From positions 1,443,501-1,507,500 of the forward strand of contig AP017991.1 in the NCBI GenBank assembly GCA_003609755.1: a stretch of DNA of 64,000 nucleotides. Direction: 5' to 3'. Origin of the DNA: Planktothrix agardhii NIES-204. Lineage in GTDB: Bacteria > Cyanobacteriota > Cyanobacteriia > Cyanobacteriales > Microcoleaceae. Numbering within the stretch: position 1 is the first letter of the stretch; every line of letters begins with the position of its first letter. Below are positions 46,972 through 55,321 of the stretch, one piece after another. A model generated the notes under the pieces. The model had not been told where the DNA came from and made no database searches. It was given only the letters and a program-made list of their open reading frames with translations. Both the position numbers and the translations under genes were made by a program.

Positions 46972-48696
46972 ATGTTACTTTCCCTAAGAATAGAAAACTT
47001 TGCTTTAATTGATCATTTAGATTTAGATTTAGGTAGCGGTTTAAATGTATTTACCGGAGAAACCGGAGCCGGAAAGTCAATTATTTTAGATGCTGTTGAT
47101 GCAATTTTAGGGGGAAAAGTAGACCGTCGTTCCATTAGAACAGGAGCTACAAGATCATTATTAGAAGGAACATTTGAGATCGAAAAAAAATGGTTTAATT
47201 GGTTAACAGAACAAGAAATTGATTTAGTCGATGGCAGTTTAATTGTTTGTAGTCGGGAAGTAGTAATTACCGGAGATAAACTTCGCAGTCGATCCCGGGT
47301 TAATGGGGTATTAGTTAATCGAAAATTAATTGAACAACTGCGCGATCGCTTAATTGAAATTACCGCCCAAGGACAAACCTTACAACTCGGTCAACCTGAA
47401 CTACAACAGGAATGGTTAGATCTCTATGGCGGTCAACCCTTAATCAAAGCCAGAAAAGCCGTAGCATCGACCTATACCCAAGCTCAAACCTGTAGCCATG
47501 CCCTAGAAAAACGCCGTCAATTTGAACAGCAACGCCTACAGAGATTAGATTTATTAACCTATCAAATTCGAGAATTAGATACAGCTACTTTAACCACAGC
47601 CGACGAATTAGAACAATTACAAATTGAACATCAAAGGTTGAATCATATTGTTGAACTTCAACAACAAAGTTATCAAATTTATCAGGCCCTATATCAAAGT
47701 GAAACCGGGTTAGCGGCGGCGGATTTATTAAGCCAAGCGGAAAACAAACTCAGTGATTTAGTCGAATATGATCCCCAACTTCAACCTATTTTAGAAATAG
47801 TCAGTGAAGCGGTGGCTCAAATTACCGAAGCCGGAAGACAAATTGGCAGTTATGGTGAACAATTAGAATCCGATCCTCAACGCTTAGAAGAAGTAGAAGA
47901 TCGCATTCGAGACTTAAAACAAATTTGCCGCAAATATGGACAAACTTTAGAGGAAGTGATCGAATATTATCATCGCATTCAAGAAGAATTAAAGGATTTA
48001 GAAGATGAAGAGCAATCGATCGAATCCTTAGAACAGACCTATCAACAAGCGGTTCAAGCCCTAAAAGAAACCTGCCAACATCTAACTAACCTGCGTCAAA
48101 AAGCCGGCCATGAATTAGAAACCCATCTCCTCAAAGAACTCAAACCTTTAGCGATGAATAATGTTAAATTTCAAGCCGAAATTCATCCGATTTCCCCGAC
48201 AGCTATGGGGGCGGATCAGATTCAATTTTGCTTTAGTCCCAACCCCGGAGAACCCCTGCAACCCTTGGGGGCGATCGCATCGGGGGGAGAAATGAGTCGG
48301 TTTCTCTTAGCTTTGAAAGCCTGTTTTTCTCAAATTGCTGGGTCGGGAACTTTGGTATTTGATGAAATTGACGTCGGGGTATCGGGACGAGTGGCCACCG
48401 CCATTGCTCAAAAACTCCACCAACTAAGTCAACGCCATCAAGTCCTCTGTGTCACCCACCAGCCCCTAGTTGCGGCCATGGGAGATCATCATTTTCGGGT
48501 AATCAAAGAAACTATCCAAACCGACTTAGAACCCAATTCCCAGGCCCCAGAAACCCGCACCGTCGTCCGAGTGACTCAGTTAACTTCCCCCCAACGTCGG
48601 GAAGAATTAGCTCAATTGGCCAGTGGAGAGTCGGCCCAAGAAGCGATTGCCTTTGCTGAGTCCCTTTTGACCCAAGCTGCGTTGATGAAGAATTAG
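46972..48696 (+). CDS. recN: DNA repair protein RecN
   Basis: An SMC-like ATPase that helps process double-strand breaks. 574 residues: MLLSLRIENFALIDHLDLDL, Walker A GETGAGKS (29-36), a long coiled-coil middle (about 160-370), the signature region ASGGEMSRFLLALKACFSQI and Walker B LVFDEIDVGVSGRVATAIAQ, then a VLCVTHQPLVAAMGDHHFRV block. Full length for RecN. Confidence 0.96.
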   Translation: MLLSLRIENFALIDHLDLDLGSGLNVFTGETGAGKSIILDAVDAILGGKVDRRSIRTGATRSLLEGTFEIEKKWFNWLTEQEIDLVDGSLIVCSREVVITGDKLRSRSRVNGVLVNRKLIEQLRDRLIEITAQGQTLQLGQPELQQEWLDLYGGQPLIKARKAVASTYTQAQTCSHALEKRRQFEQQRLQRLDLLTYQIRELDTATLTTADELEQLQIEHQRLNHIVELQQQSYQIYQALYQSETGLAAADLLSQAENKLSDLVEYDPQLQPILEIVSEAVAQITEAGRQIGSYGEQLESDPQRLEEVEDRIRDLKQICRKYGQTLEEVIEYYHRIQEELKDLEDEEQSIESLEQTYQQAVQALKETCQHLTNLRQKAGHELETHLLKELKPLAMNNVKFQAEIHPISPTAMGADQIQFCFSPNPGEPLQPLGAIASGGEMSRFLLALKACFSQIAGSGTLVFDEIDVGVSGRVATAIAQKLHQLSQRHQVLCVTHQPLVAAMGDHHFRVIKETIQTDLEPNSQAPETRTVVRVTQLTSPQRREELAQLASGESAQEAIAFAESLLTQAALMKN

Positions 48697-48816
48697 GTTT
48701 GACACCAAAAACTCCAAAATTATGACAAAATAAAGCTATTAATTGGTAACTAATAATATGTAATAGGATATGAGATAGTTAAAATTTATCCCTGAACATT
48801 CAATGAGGATAGGACA

Positions 48817-49392
48817 ATGAATGCTTTAACTGTCAATTTGAAATCATTAATAGAAATGACTGATGAGCAATTTTTTCAGCTATGTCAAAACAACCGGGAA
48901 TTGAGATTTGAAAGAAATGCCAATGGAGAATTAATAATTATGCCACCAACGGGAGGAGAAACAGGAAACAAAAATGCGAGAATCACTCAACAGGTAATGA
49001 ATTGGACTGATGCTGATGGTACTGGCATTGCTTTTGATTCTTCGACTTGTTTTAAATTACCTAATGGTGCAGATCGTTCTCCTGATGCTTCGTGGATCAA
49101 GTTAGAAAGATGGGATGCTTTAACCGATGAAGAAAAACAAAAATTTCCCCCTATTTGTCCTGATTTTGTAATTGAGTTACTTTCTCCTAGTGATAGTTTG
49201 AAGACTACACAGGAAAAAATGGGGGAATATATAGATAATGGTGTGCGTTTGGGTATATTAATTAATCGTAAATCTCGTCAAGTAGAGATTTATATACCAG
49301 GAAAAGAGGTTGAGGTTTTAGATTCTCCTGCTACGGTTTCAGGGGAAGATATTTTAAAGGATTTTGTGTTGAATTTGGGGATGATTTGGTAA
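48817..49392 (+). CDS. Uma2-family (DUF820) protein, copy 3
   Basis: 191 residues, same family plan as the genes at 26300 and 27175: EQFFQLCQNNRELRFERNAN, IIMPPTGGETGNKNARITQQ, GIAFDSSTCFKLPNGADRSP, CPDFVIELLSPSDSLKTTQE and GVRLGILINRKSRQVEIYIP. It has a twin at 50091 that shares also about 65 bp of upstream sequence, so the two arose by duplication around the TA pair between them. Confidence 0.85.
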   Translation: MNALTVNLKSLIEMTDEQFFQLCQNNRELRFERNANGELIIMPPTGGETGNKNARITQQVMNWTDADGTGIAFDSSTCFKLPNGADRSPDASWIKLERWDALTDEEKQKFPPICPDFVIELLSPSDSLKTTQEKMGEYIDNGVRLGILINRKSRQVEIYIPGKEVEVLDSPATVSGEDILKDFVLNLGMIW

Positions 49393-49428
49393 AATTATAG
49401 AGATAGTGTAGAAAAGGAAAAAACAGCC

Positions 49429-49656
49429 GTGAGTCAAACAGAAATTACAGATTCTTTGCTAACTAGCACAGGTTTCTATAGCCTCTTTCAAACCTTACCA
49501 CTAGAAATCCGACAAGGCTTTCTACAACTTTTATTTGAAAATAATTCCTCTGAATTAGAAGACTTTATCCTTTATTTAGCTTGTGAAAATTCTCGAAAAG
49601 AAGGATTTTTATCTGAATTAGAGTCTCAATCTCTCTTGGAGAGTTTGCCTCAATGA
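49429..49656 (+). CDS. putative antitoxin of a RelE/ParE module
   Basis: 75 residues from a GTG start (first residues SQTEITDSLLTSTGFYSLFQ). Helical and acidic, without a recognisable DNA-binding domain. It overlaps the toxin start (ATGA), which is the main reason to call it the antitoxin. The start codon is uncertain. Confidence 0.55.
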   Translation: MSQTEITDSLLTSTGFYSLFQTLPLEIRQGFLQLLFENNSSELEDFILYLACENSRKEGFLSELESQSLLESLPQ

Positions 49657-49922
49657 AATATCGAATTGCCAAATGCTTCAAAAAAGATTTAGATAAAATT
49701 AACAACCAAAAAATTCTCGCAAAAGTTAGAAAATGTATTGAAGCAATTGGAACTTCTCAATCACTATCCGAAATTCCCGATCTTGAAGCACTAAAAGGCT
49801 TCTCAGGATATTATCGCATTAAATTTGACTACAACTATCGGATTGGAATTTTTTGGGATGGCGAAGTTATCGAAATTCTCAAAATAGAGAGTCGAGAAGG
49901 ATTTTACAAAAATTTCCCGTAG
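49653..49922 (+). CDS. RelE/ParE-family toxin
   Basis: 89 residues: MKYRIAKCFKKDLDKINNQK, the EALKGFSGYYRIKFDYNYRI block (Leu-x-G-x-x-x-YRI-x-x-x-YRI) and VIEILKIESREGFYKNFP, the standard RelE/ParE fold. It is translationally coupled to the gene before it. Confidence 0.8.
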   Translation: MKYRIAKCFKKDLDKINNQKILAKVRKCIEAIGTSQSLSEIPDLEALKGFSGYYRIKFDYNYRIGIFWDGEVIEILKIESREGFYKNFP

Positions 49923-49994
49923 AAATAATGCGGTCTGCTTCCCAGTGCCTTCGGCAACGCCTTCTTCTTGTTGATTAAACTTTAATTTAAAATT

Positions 49995-50022
49995 GCGATC
50001 GCCTAATAATCACGAATCACAG
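49995..50022. repeat. HIP1-bordered dispersed repeat, left part
   Basis: GCGATCGCCTAATAATCACG then AATCACAG. It runs directly into the conserved upstream segment of the Uma2 gene at 50091, in the same arrangement as at 55191. Confidence 0.7.
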
Positions 50023-50090
50023 GAATATAATATATAATAGAATATGAGATAGTTAAAATTTCTCCCCGAACATTCAATGAGGATAGGACT

Positions 50091-50666
50091 ATGAATGCTT
50101 TAACTGTCAATTTGAAATCATTAATAGAAATGACTGATGAGCAGTTTTTTCAACTATGTCAAAATAACCGGGAATTGAGATTTGAAAGAAATGCAAATGG
50201 AGAGTTAATAATTATGCCACCAACGGGAGGAGAAACGGGAAATCGTAATGCGGGTATTACTGCTCAAGTTTGGATTTGGAATGAGCAAAATAAGGAGGGT
50301 ATAGTTTTTGATTCTTCGACTTGTTTTAAATTGCCTAATGGTGCAGATCGTTCTCCTGATGCTTCTTGGATCAAGTTAGAAAGATGGGATGCTTTAACTG
50401 ATGAGGAAAAACAAAAGTTTCCCCCTATTTGTCCTGATTTTGTAATTGAGTTACTTTCTCCTAGTGATAGTTTGAAGACTACACAAGAAAAGATGAGAGA
50501 ATATATAGATAATGGTGTGCGTTTGGGTATATTAATTAATCGTAAATCTCGTCAAGTAGAGATTTATATACCAGGAAAAGAGGTTGAGGTTTTAGATTCT
50601 CCTGCTACGGTTTCAGGGGAAGATATTTTAAAGGATTTTGTGTTAAATTTGGGGATGATTTGGTAA
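50091..50666 (+). CDS. Uma2-family (DUF820) protein, copy 4
   Basis: 191 residues. Nearly identical to the gene at 48817 apart from a block after ETGNRN (AGITAQVWIWNEQNKEGIVF here). As in the 26300/27175 pair, the variable part is the same small segment, which hints that this segment is exchanged among family members or is under diversifying selection. Confidence 0.85.
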   Translation: MNALTVNLKSLIEMTDEQFFQLCQNNRELRFERNANGELIIMPPTGGETGNRNAGITAQVWIWNEQNKEGIVFDSSTCFKLPNGADRSPDASWIKLERWDALTDEEKQKFPPICPDFVIELLSPSDSLKTTQEKMREYIDNGVRLGILINRKSRQVEIYIPGKEVEVLDSPATVSGEDILKDFVLNLGMIW

Positions 50667-50731
50667 ATAGCGATCGCCACTTCAAAAAAATCAAACAGCG
50701 ATCGCATTCCCCATACCCAAAATTTATCTAT

Positions 50732-51046
50732 CTAAACTTGAACTAACGGCTGATTGTTGATAGATGAACGAGGTTGAATTGTCTTTTTAATTTCTTCTCC
50801 CGCTAACTCTTGGGCTAGGCGTAACTCATAAGTTTTTTGCAAATTAAGCCATAGTTCTGCACCAGTGCCAAACCATCGTCCTAGACGTAATGCCGTGTCA
50901 GCAGTAATACCTCTTTGCCCTTTGAGAATTTGCGTAATCCGATTTGTGGGTATATGGAGCGATCGCGCTAATTCTGATGCACTAATTCCCAGTTCTTTTA
51001 ATTCATCAGATAAGATTTCGCCAGGGTGAATTGCAGGTCTTGGCAT
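50732..51046 (-). CDS. higA: HigA-family antitoxin
   Basis: 104 residues. MPRPAIHPGEILSDELKELG, the helix-turn-helix ISASELARSLHIPTNRITQI and then the RGITADTALRLGRWFGTGAE block are the HigA (VapI-type) antitoxin signature. HigA normally lies just downstream of higB and represses the shared promoter. Here the matching HigB is broken into two pieces with an actin gene between them (51060-51099 and 52379-52504), while HigA itself looks intact. Confidence 0.92.
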   Translation of the reverse strand: MPRPAIHPGEILSDELKELGISASELARSLHIPTNRITQILKGQRGITADTALRLGRWFGTGAELWLNLQKTYELRLAQELAGEEIKKTIQPRSSINNQPLVQV

Positions 51047-51059
51047 AGCTTTTTTCTCA

Positions 51060-51099
51060 TGAAGTGATAATCGACAATTTCGATATTAAATGGGCGATC
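51060..51099 (-). pseudogene. 3' remnant of higB toxin gene
   Basis: On the minus strand, just before the higA start, codons read DRPFNIEIVDYHF. The motif (P)xNxEIVDYH is the near-universal C-terminus of HigB toxins of the plasmid-maintenance killer family. Upstream of it the toxin sequence breaks off. Confidence 0.65.
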
Positions 51100-51126
51100 T
51101 CCACTTTCCCCTTCACCTCCCAAAAA

Positions 51127-51167
51127 CGATCGCCTAAAAATCACAACTCACAGGAATGGCGATCGCC
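51127..51167. repeat. HIP1-bordered dispersed repeat
   Basis: CGATCGCCTAAAAATCACAA CTCACAGGAATGGCGATCGCC, between the higB 3' remnant and the actin gene. Confidence 0.75.
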
Positions 51168-51297
51168 TTTAGCAAGCCCATAGAAAGTACATGATTAATG
51201 CGATCGCCTCTGTTTTTGTGAAAAATGCTGTAACGAGAATTAGGTAACTTCAATTGTATTTCACTGATAGTCGATGCTAATTCAGGTCTAGAAGCTT

Positions 51298-52209
51298 CTA
51301 GAAGCACTTCCGATGGACGATTGAAGACCCAGCTTCGTAATATTCCTCCCTCGTGATCCACCTATCTGAAAAACCACTGATAGAAGAAAGAATTGATCCC
51401 CCGATCCAAGTGGAATATTTTCCCTCTGGGACAGCAATAACTTTGACTTTAGAACTGATAGACTGAGGAGCGAGTTTTTGCACCTCTTTTGTCAGACGTT
51501 CTGCTAACCCAGGAAAAAGAGTAGTGCCACCGGATAGCACAATATTCTGATATAGATCACTTCTTATATCAGCATCGCTCTTTTCGATTGCCTGATATAC
51601 CTGCTCATGAATTCCCCCAAACTCCTTGCCTGTCAGAGATGGATAGTCTGTGATCTTGCGATCAGCAAGATTGATTCTTAGGATGCTATGGGGCAGAGCA
51701 TAGCCATCGCGAACGGGAACAATATGCGTCACTCCATCACCGATTTCCACCACTACTCCCGTAGGCTTACCAGCAGATTGGAGTGAAAGGACTGCCGTGT
51801 TAGCAACATAGAGTCCCGGCACACCAAAGGTGTCGAACAAGATCTCAGTTAGTTTCTCTCGATTGCGATTTGGATTTAGTGACGTTTCTGTGATCAATAC
51901 ATTGTGTTCTTCAGGGTTTACTCGCAGCTCTTTCTTAAACGTGTGATCGAGAACTTTTTCAAAGTCGTCCCAGTCTTCAACGATGCCATGCTCAATGGGG
52001 CGTTTCAGGATCAATACCCCGCGCTTTTCCTCAGCCTGTGTACCTACATAATAGTCCTTCTGGTCAGAGCCGACCATAATGCCTGGAACTTTTGGTCTGC
52101 CAACGACAGTGGGAAATACAGCCCTTGGTGCGTCTTCACCTGCAAAGCCAGCCTTCACATAGTCTGAGCCAATGTCAATAATCACGTGCGGTTTTTCTCG
52201 ATCGTACAT
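51298..52209 (-). CDS. eukaryotic-type actin lacking subdomain 4
   Basis: 303 residues that follow eukaryotic actin closely from end to end. Phosphate loop 1 is [20 protein letters not shown]; the subdomain 2 and D-loop region is [19 protein letters not shown]; then come [39 protein letters not shown] and [18 protein letters not shown]. Phosphate loop 2 is [20 protein letters not shown], the adenosine loop [18 protein letters not shown], then [16 protein letters not shown] and the C-terminus SSIVHRKCF. After ADRKITDY the sequence jumps to GGIHEQVYQ, omitting about actin residues 189-272 (subdomain 4). Actin Gln137 is Thr here (VANTAVLSL), and Asp154 is Glu. The reading frame is open, with no stops, so a product is likely. 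Transfer from a eukaryote is inferred; Microcystis PCC 7806 has a known case with a longer actin and profilin. No profilin is seen here. Confidence 0.9.
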   Translation of the reverse strand: MYDREKPHVIIDIGSDYVKAGFAGEDAPRAVFPTVVGRPKVPGIMVGSDQKDYYVGTQAEEKRGVLILKRPIEHGIVEDWDDFEKVLDHTFKKELRVNPEEHNVLITETSLNPNRNREKLTEILFDTFGVPGLYVANTAVLSLQSAGKPTGVVVEIGDGVTHIVPVRDGYALPHSILRINLADRKITDYPSLTGKEFGGIHEQVYQAIEKSDADIRSDLYQNIVLSGGTTLFPGLAERLTKEVQKLAPQSISSKVKVIAVPEGKYSTWIGGSILSSISGFSDRWITREEYYEAGSSIVHRKCF

Positions 52210-52378
52210 AGTCTTTCTGTTTGTTGTTGCTAGTAATGGTTAAATTGTTAGACACTCAGGCAAATTTGAATCGGCGGATTATCCATCCGAGAGTGCTGCA
52301 AACCTTGTAGGGCATACGGCAATGTATGTAAATAATTCTAGCTGAGTTTAGTTAGTCAAAAATGTCTACAGGTACAGA
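52210..52378. other. leader between higB 5' fragment and actin
   Basis: No further gene seen. The sequence upstream of the actin ATG (on the minus strand CAGAAAGACT) has a weak ribosome site only. Confidence 0.4.
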
Positions 52379-52504
52379 TCATCTGACCGTTTTAAAGGTC
52401 ACTACTAAAATGAGAAACGCTTGTCTTTCAAATGCCTGAAATTCTTTGACACGATCGCCAGCAGCAAATTTGGCTGTGCGTTTGTCTTTATATTTTTGAG
52501 GCAT
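52379..52504 (-). pseudogene. 5' remnant of higB toxin gene
   Basis: A 41-codon open frame from an ATG. The first 29 or so residues, PQKYKDKRTAKFAAGDRVKE then FQAFERQA, match the N-terminus of HigB-type killer toxins (pattern KxKRTxxFAAGxRVKEFxxFxxQA). After that the sequence becomes unrelated and reaches a stop. It lies in the same orientation as actin, the 3' higB remnant and higA, so the original gene was split. Confidence 0.75.
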
Positions 52505-52508
52505 AGGC

Positions 52509-52540
52509 AAGTGTTATGCGTTACGTCAAGTATAACACTT
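52509..52540 (-). promoter_or_regulatory. operator-like inverted repeat upstream of split higB
   Basis: AAGTGTTAT and ATAACACTT (9-bp perfect arms, 14-bp spacer), placed 5 bp before the higB remnant's start. On the minus strand TTGACG lies in the middle. This is where a HigA-bound operator and promoter are expected, and it could now drive the actin gene. Confidence 0.5.
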
Positions 52541-52680
52541 ATGTCGCAATTTCGCAAAAAATCAACCAGCGATCGCTTTGAGGAGAGCTATATTTGATGT
52601 TTATAGTCTAAATATCGAGACTCAAAGTAGGGTAATATCTTATCGGGGTTTAGAAGAAATAATTTTCTAAGGGGTAAAAT

Positions 52681-54381
52681 ATGGCAGAACTTAATGTCAC
52701 GAAAAAAAGTATAAGTAGTTTATTTTCTGAAATGCAGGGAACTAAATTCATAATCCCTGATTATCAACGACCATATAAATGGGATTTAGAAAAATGCGAA
52801 ATTCTATGGCAGGATCTTACAAGTTTCTTTGAAGAAAGAACGGTAAGTGAGGAGTATTACTTAGGCACAGTTGTTACTTGTAAAAACGATGAATCTGGAA
52901 AGATTGAAATTGAAGTTATCGATGGGCAACAGCGTATCACCTCACTCTTGCTTCTTCTAAGAGCATTCTATTCAAAATTGGAAAACAGTGCAATTGAAGA
53001 CGACAATATTGCTGGTCTCAAGAATCAAATTGCACCATGTATTTGGGACGTTAACCCTATTTCGGGAAGAGTTTCTGACACAAGTTTAATCCATATAGAA
53101 TCACGAGTTGCAACTGAATCTGACAATGAAGTATTTCATGCGATTCTTCGGACAGGAAAATCAAAACCAAATGCTACCGACCTTTATTCAAAAAATTATG
53201 ACTATTTCTTTTCAAAGTGTGAAGAATATGCAATGAATAATCCAATTCATTGGCAGGAATTCTGTGTTTCTATTTTAAAAAACTGCATTATACTTCCAAT
53301 TGATTGCGAAAAACTAGACACAGCGTTGACCATATTTTCAACTCTGAACGACCGAGGAATGCCACTGTCGGATTCCGACATTTTTAAAGCCCAAATTTAT
53401 CGTACTAAGAATACCGAGGAAGAAAAATCAGAATTCACTAATTCATGGAGAGAGCTTACTGAAACAGTTGATGACGCAGGAATGACTCTGGATGCTCTTT
53501 TCCGAAATTATTCGCACGTTATTCGTGGCAGAAGTCGTGATAAAACAAAAGAAATCGCTCTAAGAAAATTTTATGCTGGCGAAAAATTTGAAAAATTAAA
53601 GCAACCTAACTTGATGAAAGAATTGCAAGAGCTTGCAGAATTTTGGCTAACTGTGAAACAAGGTAAATCTACATTTCAGGGACGAGAGTTTATTTCTCAG
53701 CAGTCGTTTAAATATCTTCATTGCCTTAACCATTACCCAAATGAATACTGGAAATATGTTACAAGTGCATATTTTTTCAAAAATAAAGATTTGGATTCGT
53801 TTTATACAAGTTTTTCTGAATATCTCGCAACTTTAATTTCATTTTTGTTTGCTGAGTTTGTTCAGAAACCAACCGTAAATAAAATAAAGGACTCATGTTA
53901 CCAATTTTGCATTGATATTTTTGAAGGAAAACCACTAACAATAATCACTTCAATTCCTCCAGAATTTTCAACTACTTTGGCCCAAACCGTTAATTATAAA
54001 ATTGCTCGCGCCATGATTTTGCTTCATGCTTATCTAAATCCCAATCAAATTGACATGATTGAGTCCAATTTTGAGATTGAACATATTTTCCCTCGTGTTT
54101 GGCAAGCAGCTAACTACAATGGCTGGAATCACGAAGATGCAAAAGTCTATTTGGAGCGATATGGAAACAAAGTGGCTATAGGAAAAAAACTAAACATCCA
54201 AGCTGGTAATGGTTATTTTGGACAGAAGAAAAATAAATATAAAGACTCACCCATTGCTAATGTTAATGACCTTTCAAAATACCCAAGTGATGATTGGGTA
54301 AAGACCGACATTGAAGCAAGAGAAAAACTGTTTTTAGAATCAATTGTGAGTTTCTTTCATTCCAATTTGCATAAAAAATAA
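52681..54381 (+). CDS. GmrSD-like (DUF262-DUF1524) restriction protein
   Basis: 566 residues. The N-terminal DUF262 domain has FIIPDYQRPYKWDLEKCEIL and the nucleotide-handling DGQQRITSL (81-89). LSTLNDRGMPLSDSDIFKAQ is the second conserved DUF262 block; here it reads FSTLNDRGMPLSDSDIFKAQ. The C-terminal DUF1524 domain has an HNH-type centre, NFEIEHIFPRVW with His468, and an RYGNKVAIGKKLNIQAG block. Single-chain GmrSD proteins are type IV enzymes that cut DNA carrying modified cytosines, so it is probably an anti-phage system. It is AT-rich and lacks HIP1 octamers, unlike its flanks, which suggests transfer. Confidence 0.87.
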   Translation: MAELNVTKKSISSLFSEMQGTKFIIPDYQRPYKWDLEKCEILWQDLTSFFEERTVSEEYYLGTVVTCKNDESGKIEIEVIDGQQRITSLLLLLRAFYSKLENSAIEDDNIAGLKNQIAPCIWDVNPISGRVSDTSLIHIESRVATESDNEVFHAILRTGKSKPNATDLYSKNYDYFFSKCEEYAMNNPIHWQEFCVSILKNCIILPIDCEKLDTALTIFSTLNDRGMPLSDSDIFKAQIYRTKNTEEEKSEFTNSWRELTETVDDAGMTLDALFRNYSHVIRGRSRDKTKEIALRKFYAGEKFEKLKQPNLMKELQELAEFWLTVKQGKSTFQGREFISQQSFKYLHCLNHYPNEYWKYVTSAYFFKNKDLDSFYTSFSEYLATLISFLFAEFVQKPTVNKIKDSCYQFCIDIFEGKPLTIITSIPPEFSTTLAQTVNYKIARAMILLHAYLNPNQIDMIESNFEIEHIFPRVWQAANYNGWNHEDAKVYLERYGNKVAIGKKLNIQAGNGYFGQKKNKYKDSPIANVNDLSKYPSDDWVKTDIEAREKLFLESIVSFFHSNLHKK

Positions 54382-54437
54382 GTTCAAGATACCGATTATA
54401 CTTTTAGAATAGATATTTAAAGACAAATAATTTTTAA

Positions 54438-54480
54438 GCGATCGCCTAAAAATCACGACTCACACCGAATAGCGATCGCT
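54438..54480. repeat. HIP1-bordered dispersed repeat, full copy
   Basis: GCGATCGCCTAAAAATCACG ACTCACACCGAATAGCGATC GCT: the clearest full copy, between the GmrSD-like gene and the RelE toxin. Confidence 0.85.
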
Positions 54481-54529
54481 TTTTCTATCACTTCCCAATA
54501 CCCAAAATTCTATTCTATAATTCTGAATT

Positions 54530-54871
54530 TTAATCATCATCTTGATCCTCGTCTGACTCGTCTAATAGCCCTAATCTCAATAGCTTTTTAGCAAGAGCAT
54601 ATACGTCTTGTTTACTACCATCCTTCCGAATTCCCAAAGCCACAATCATGACAGTGACTTGAGCTTGCTCGATCGCGTAAATAATGCGATATCTTTGTCC
54701 AACTGCACGCACACTGTAATAACCATCTAGTTCACCGAGTAATGGTTTTCCCTGTATTTCGGGAGATTCTTTGAGCTTGTCAATGCGATCGCTAATTTTT
54801 TTACGGATACGGCGATCGCTGATTTCTTTTAATAGTTTGAAAGCCGTAGGTTGAATAACGACGCGATACAT
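54530..54871 (-). CDS. RelE-family toxin
   Basis: 113 residues: MYRVVIQPTAFKLLKEISDR, a KLKESPEIQGKPLLGELDGY block and YYSVRAVGQRYRIIYAIEQA, the RelE/ParE plan with the basic Arg-x-x-Arg-x-x-Tyr centre. The C-terminus has an acidic extension (DESDEDQDDD). It overlaps the antitoxin stop by one base. Likely an mRNA interferase. Confidence 0.86.
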   Translation of the reverse strand: MYRVVIQPTAFKLLKEISDRRIRKKISDRIDKLKESPEIQGKPLLGELDGYYSVRAVGQRYRIIYAIEQAQVTVMIVALGIRKDGSKQDVYALAKKLLRLGLLDESDEDQDDD

Positions 54872-55140
54872 TACAGGTCTAATTCTCGTTTAGCTGATTC
54901 CCAATCTATTCCTTGTGCTGATTTCGCCTCGGTAATACCTTGATGCAAGTTAGCCATAAGCTTCGCATCCCCAAGTATTTCTAGGGTTTCGAGTATTGCT
55001 TCGTAATGTTCCCATGTCATCACGGCTAGGACGGGCTTGCCTCTACGGGTAATTGCCAGTGTACCGCCTTGCTGGGCAAGCTTTTCAGGTAATGAGGTTA
55101 ACTCGTTTCTTGCTTCTGTAATCGGAATATTGGATAGCAT
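54871..55140 (-). CDS. Phd/YefM-family antitoxin
   Basis: 89 residues, MLSNIPITEARNELTSLPEK then GTLAITRRGKPVLAVMTWEH, the Phd/YefM DNA-binding domain, with a C-terminal toxin-binding tail. The ATG at 55140 is the natural start; the longer opening upstream (55209) translates a CTAAGTGTACATCTAAATAC-type short repeat. Partner: the RelE toxin downstream, with coupled translation. Confidence 0.86.
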   Translation of the reverse strand: MLSNIPITEARNELTSLPEKLAQQGGTLAITRRGKPVLAVMTWEHYEAILETLEILGDAKLMANLHQGITEAKSAQGIDWESAKRELDL

Positions 55141-55190
55141 TATTTTTGAATCTATCTGTACATCTAAGTGTACATCTAAATACAGCAAAA

Positions 55191-55220
55191 GCGATCGCCT
55201 AATAATCACGACTCACAGGA
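55191..55220. repeat. HIP1-bordered dispersed repeat, left part
   Basis: GCGATCGCCTAATAATCACG ACTCACAGG, adjoining the orphan Uma2 upstream segment. Confidence 0.7.
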
Positions 55221-55288
55221 ATATAATATATAATAGGATATGAGATAGTTAAAATTTCTCCCCGAACATTCAATGAGGATAGGACTAT
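55217..55288 (+). repeat. orphan copy of the Uma2 upstream segment
   Basis: The same 70 or so bases that precede the Uma2 genes at 48817 and 50091 (including GAGATAGTTAAAATTTCTCC and CATTCAATGAGGATAGGACT then ATG) occur here, but after the ATG the sequence is unrelated. A Uma2 gene has been lost and only its leader remains. Confidence 0.8.
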
Positions 55289-55321
55289 GAAGGAATTGAT
55301 GCAACCCAGATTTCTCCTGCC

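Noticed and set aside
51134-51361. Minus-strand open frame of 75 codons downstream of and overlapping the actin 3' end
   Set aside because: It starts inside the actin C-terminus in another frame and ends by translating a HIP1-bordered repeat; the middle is protein-like but I recognise no family, and no ribosome site is seen.
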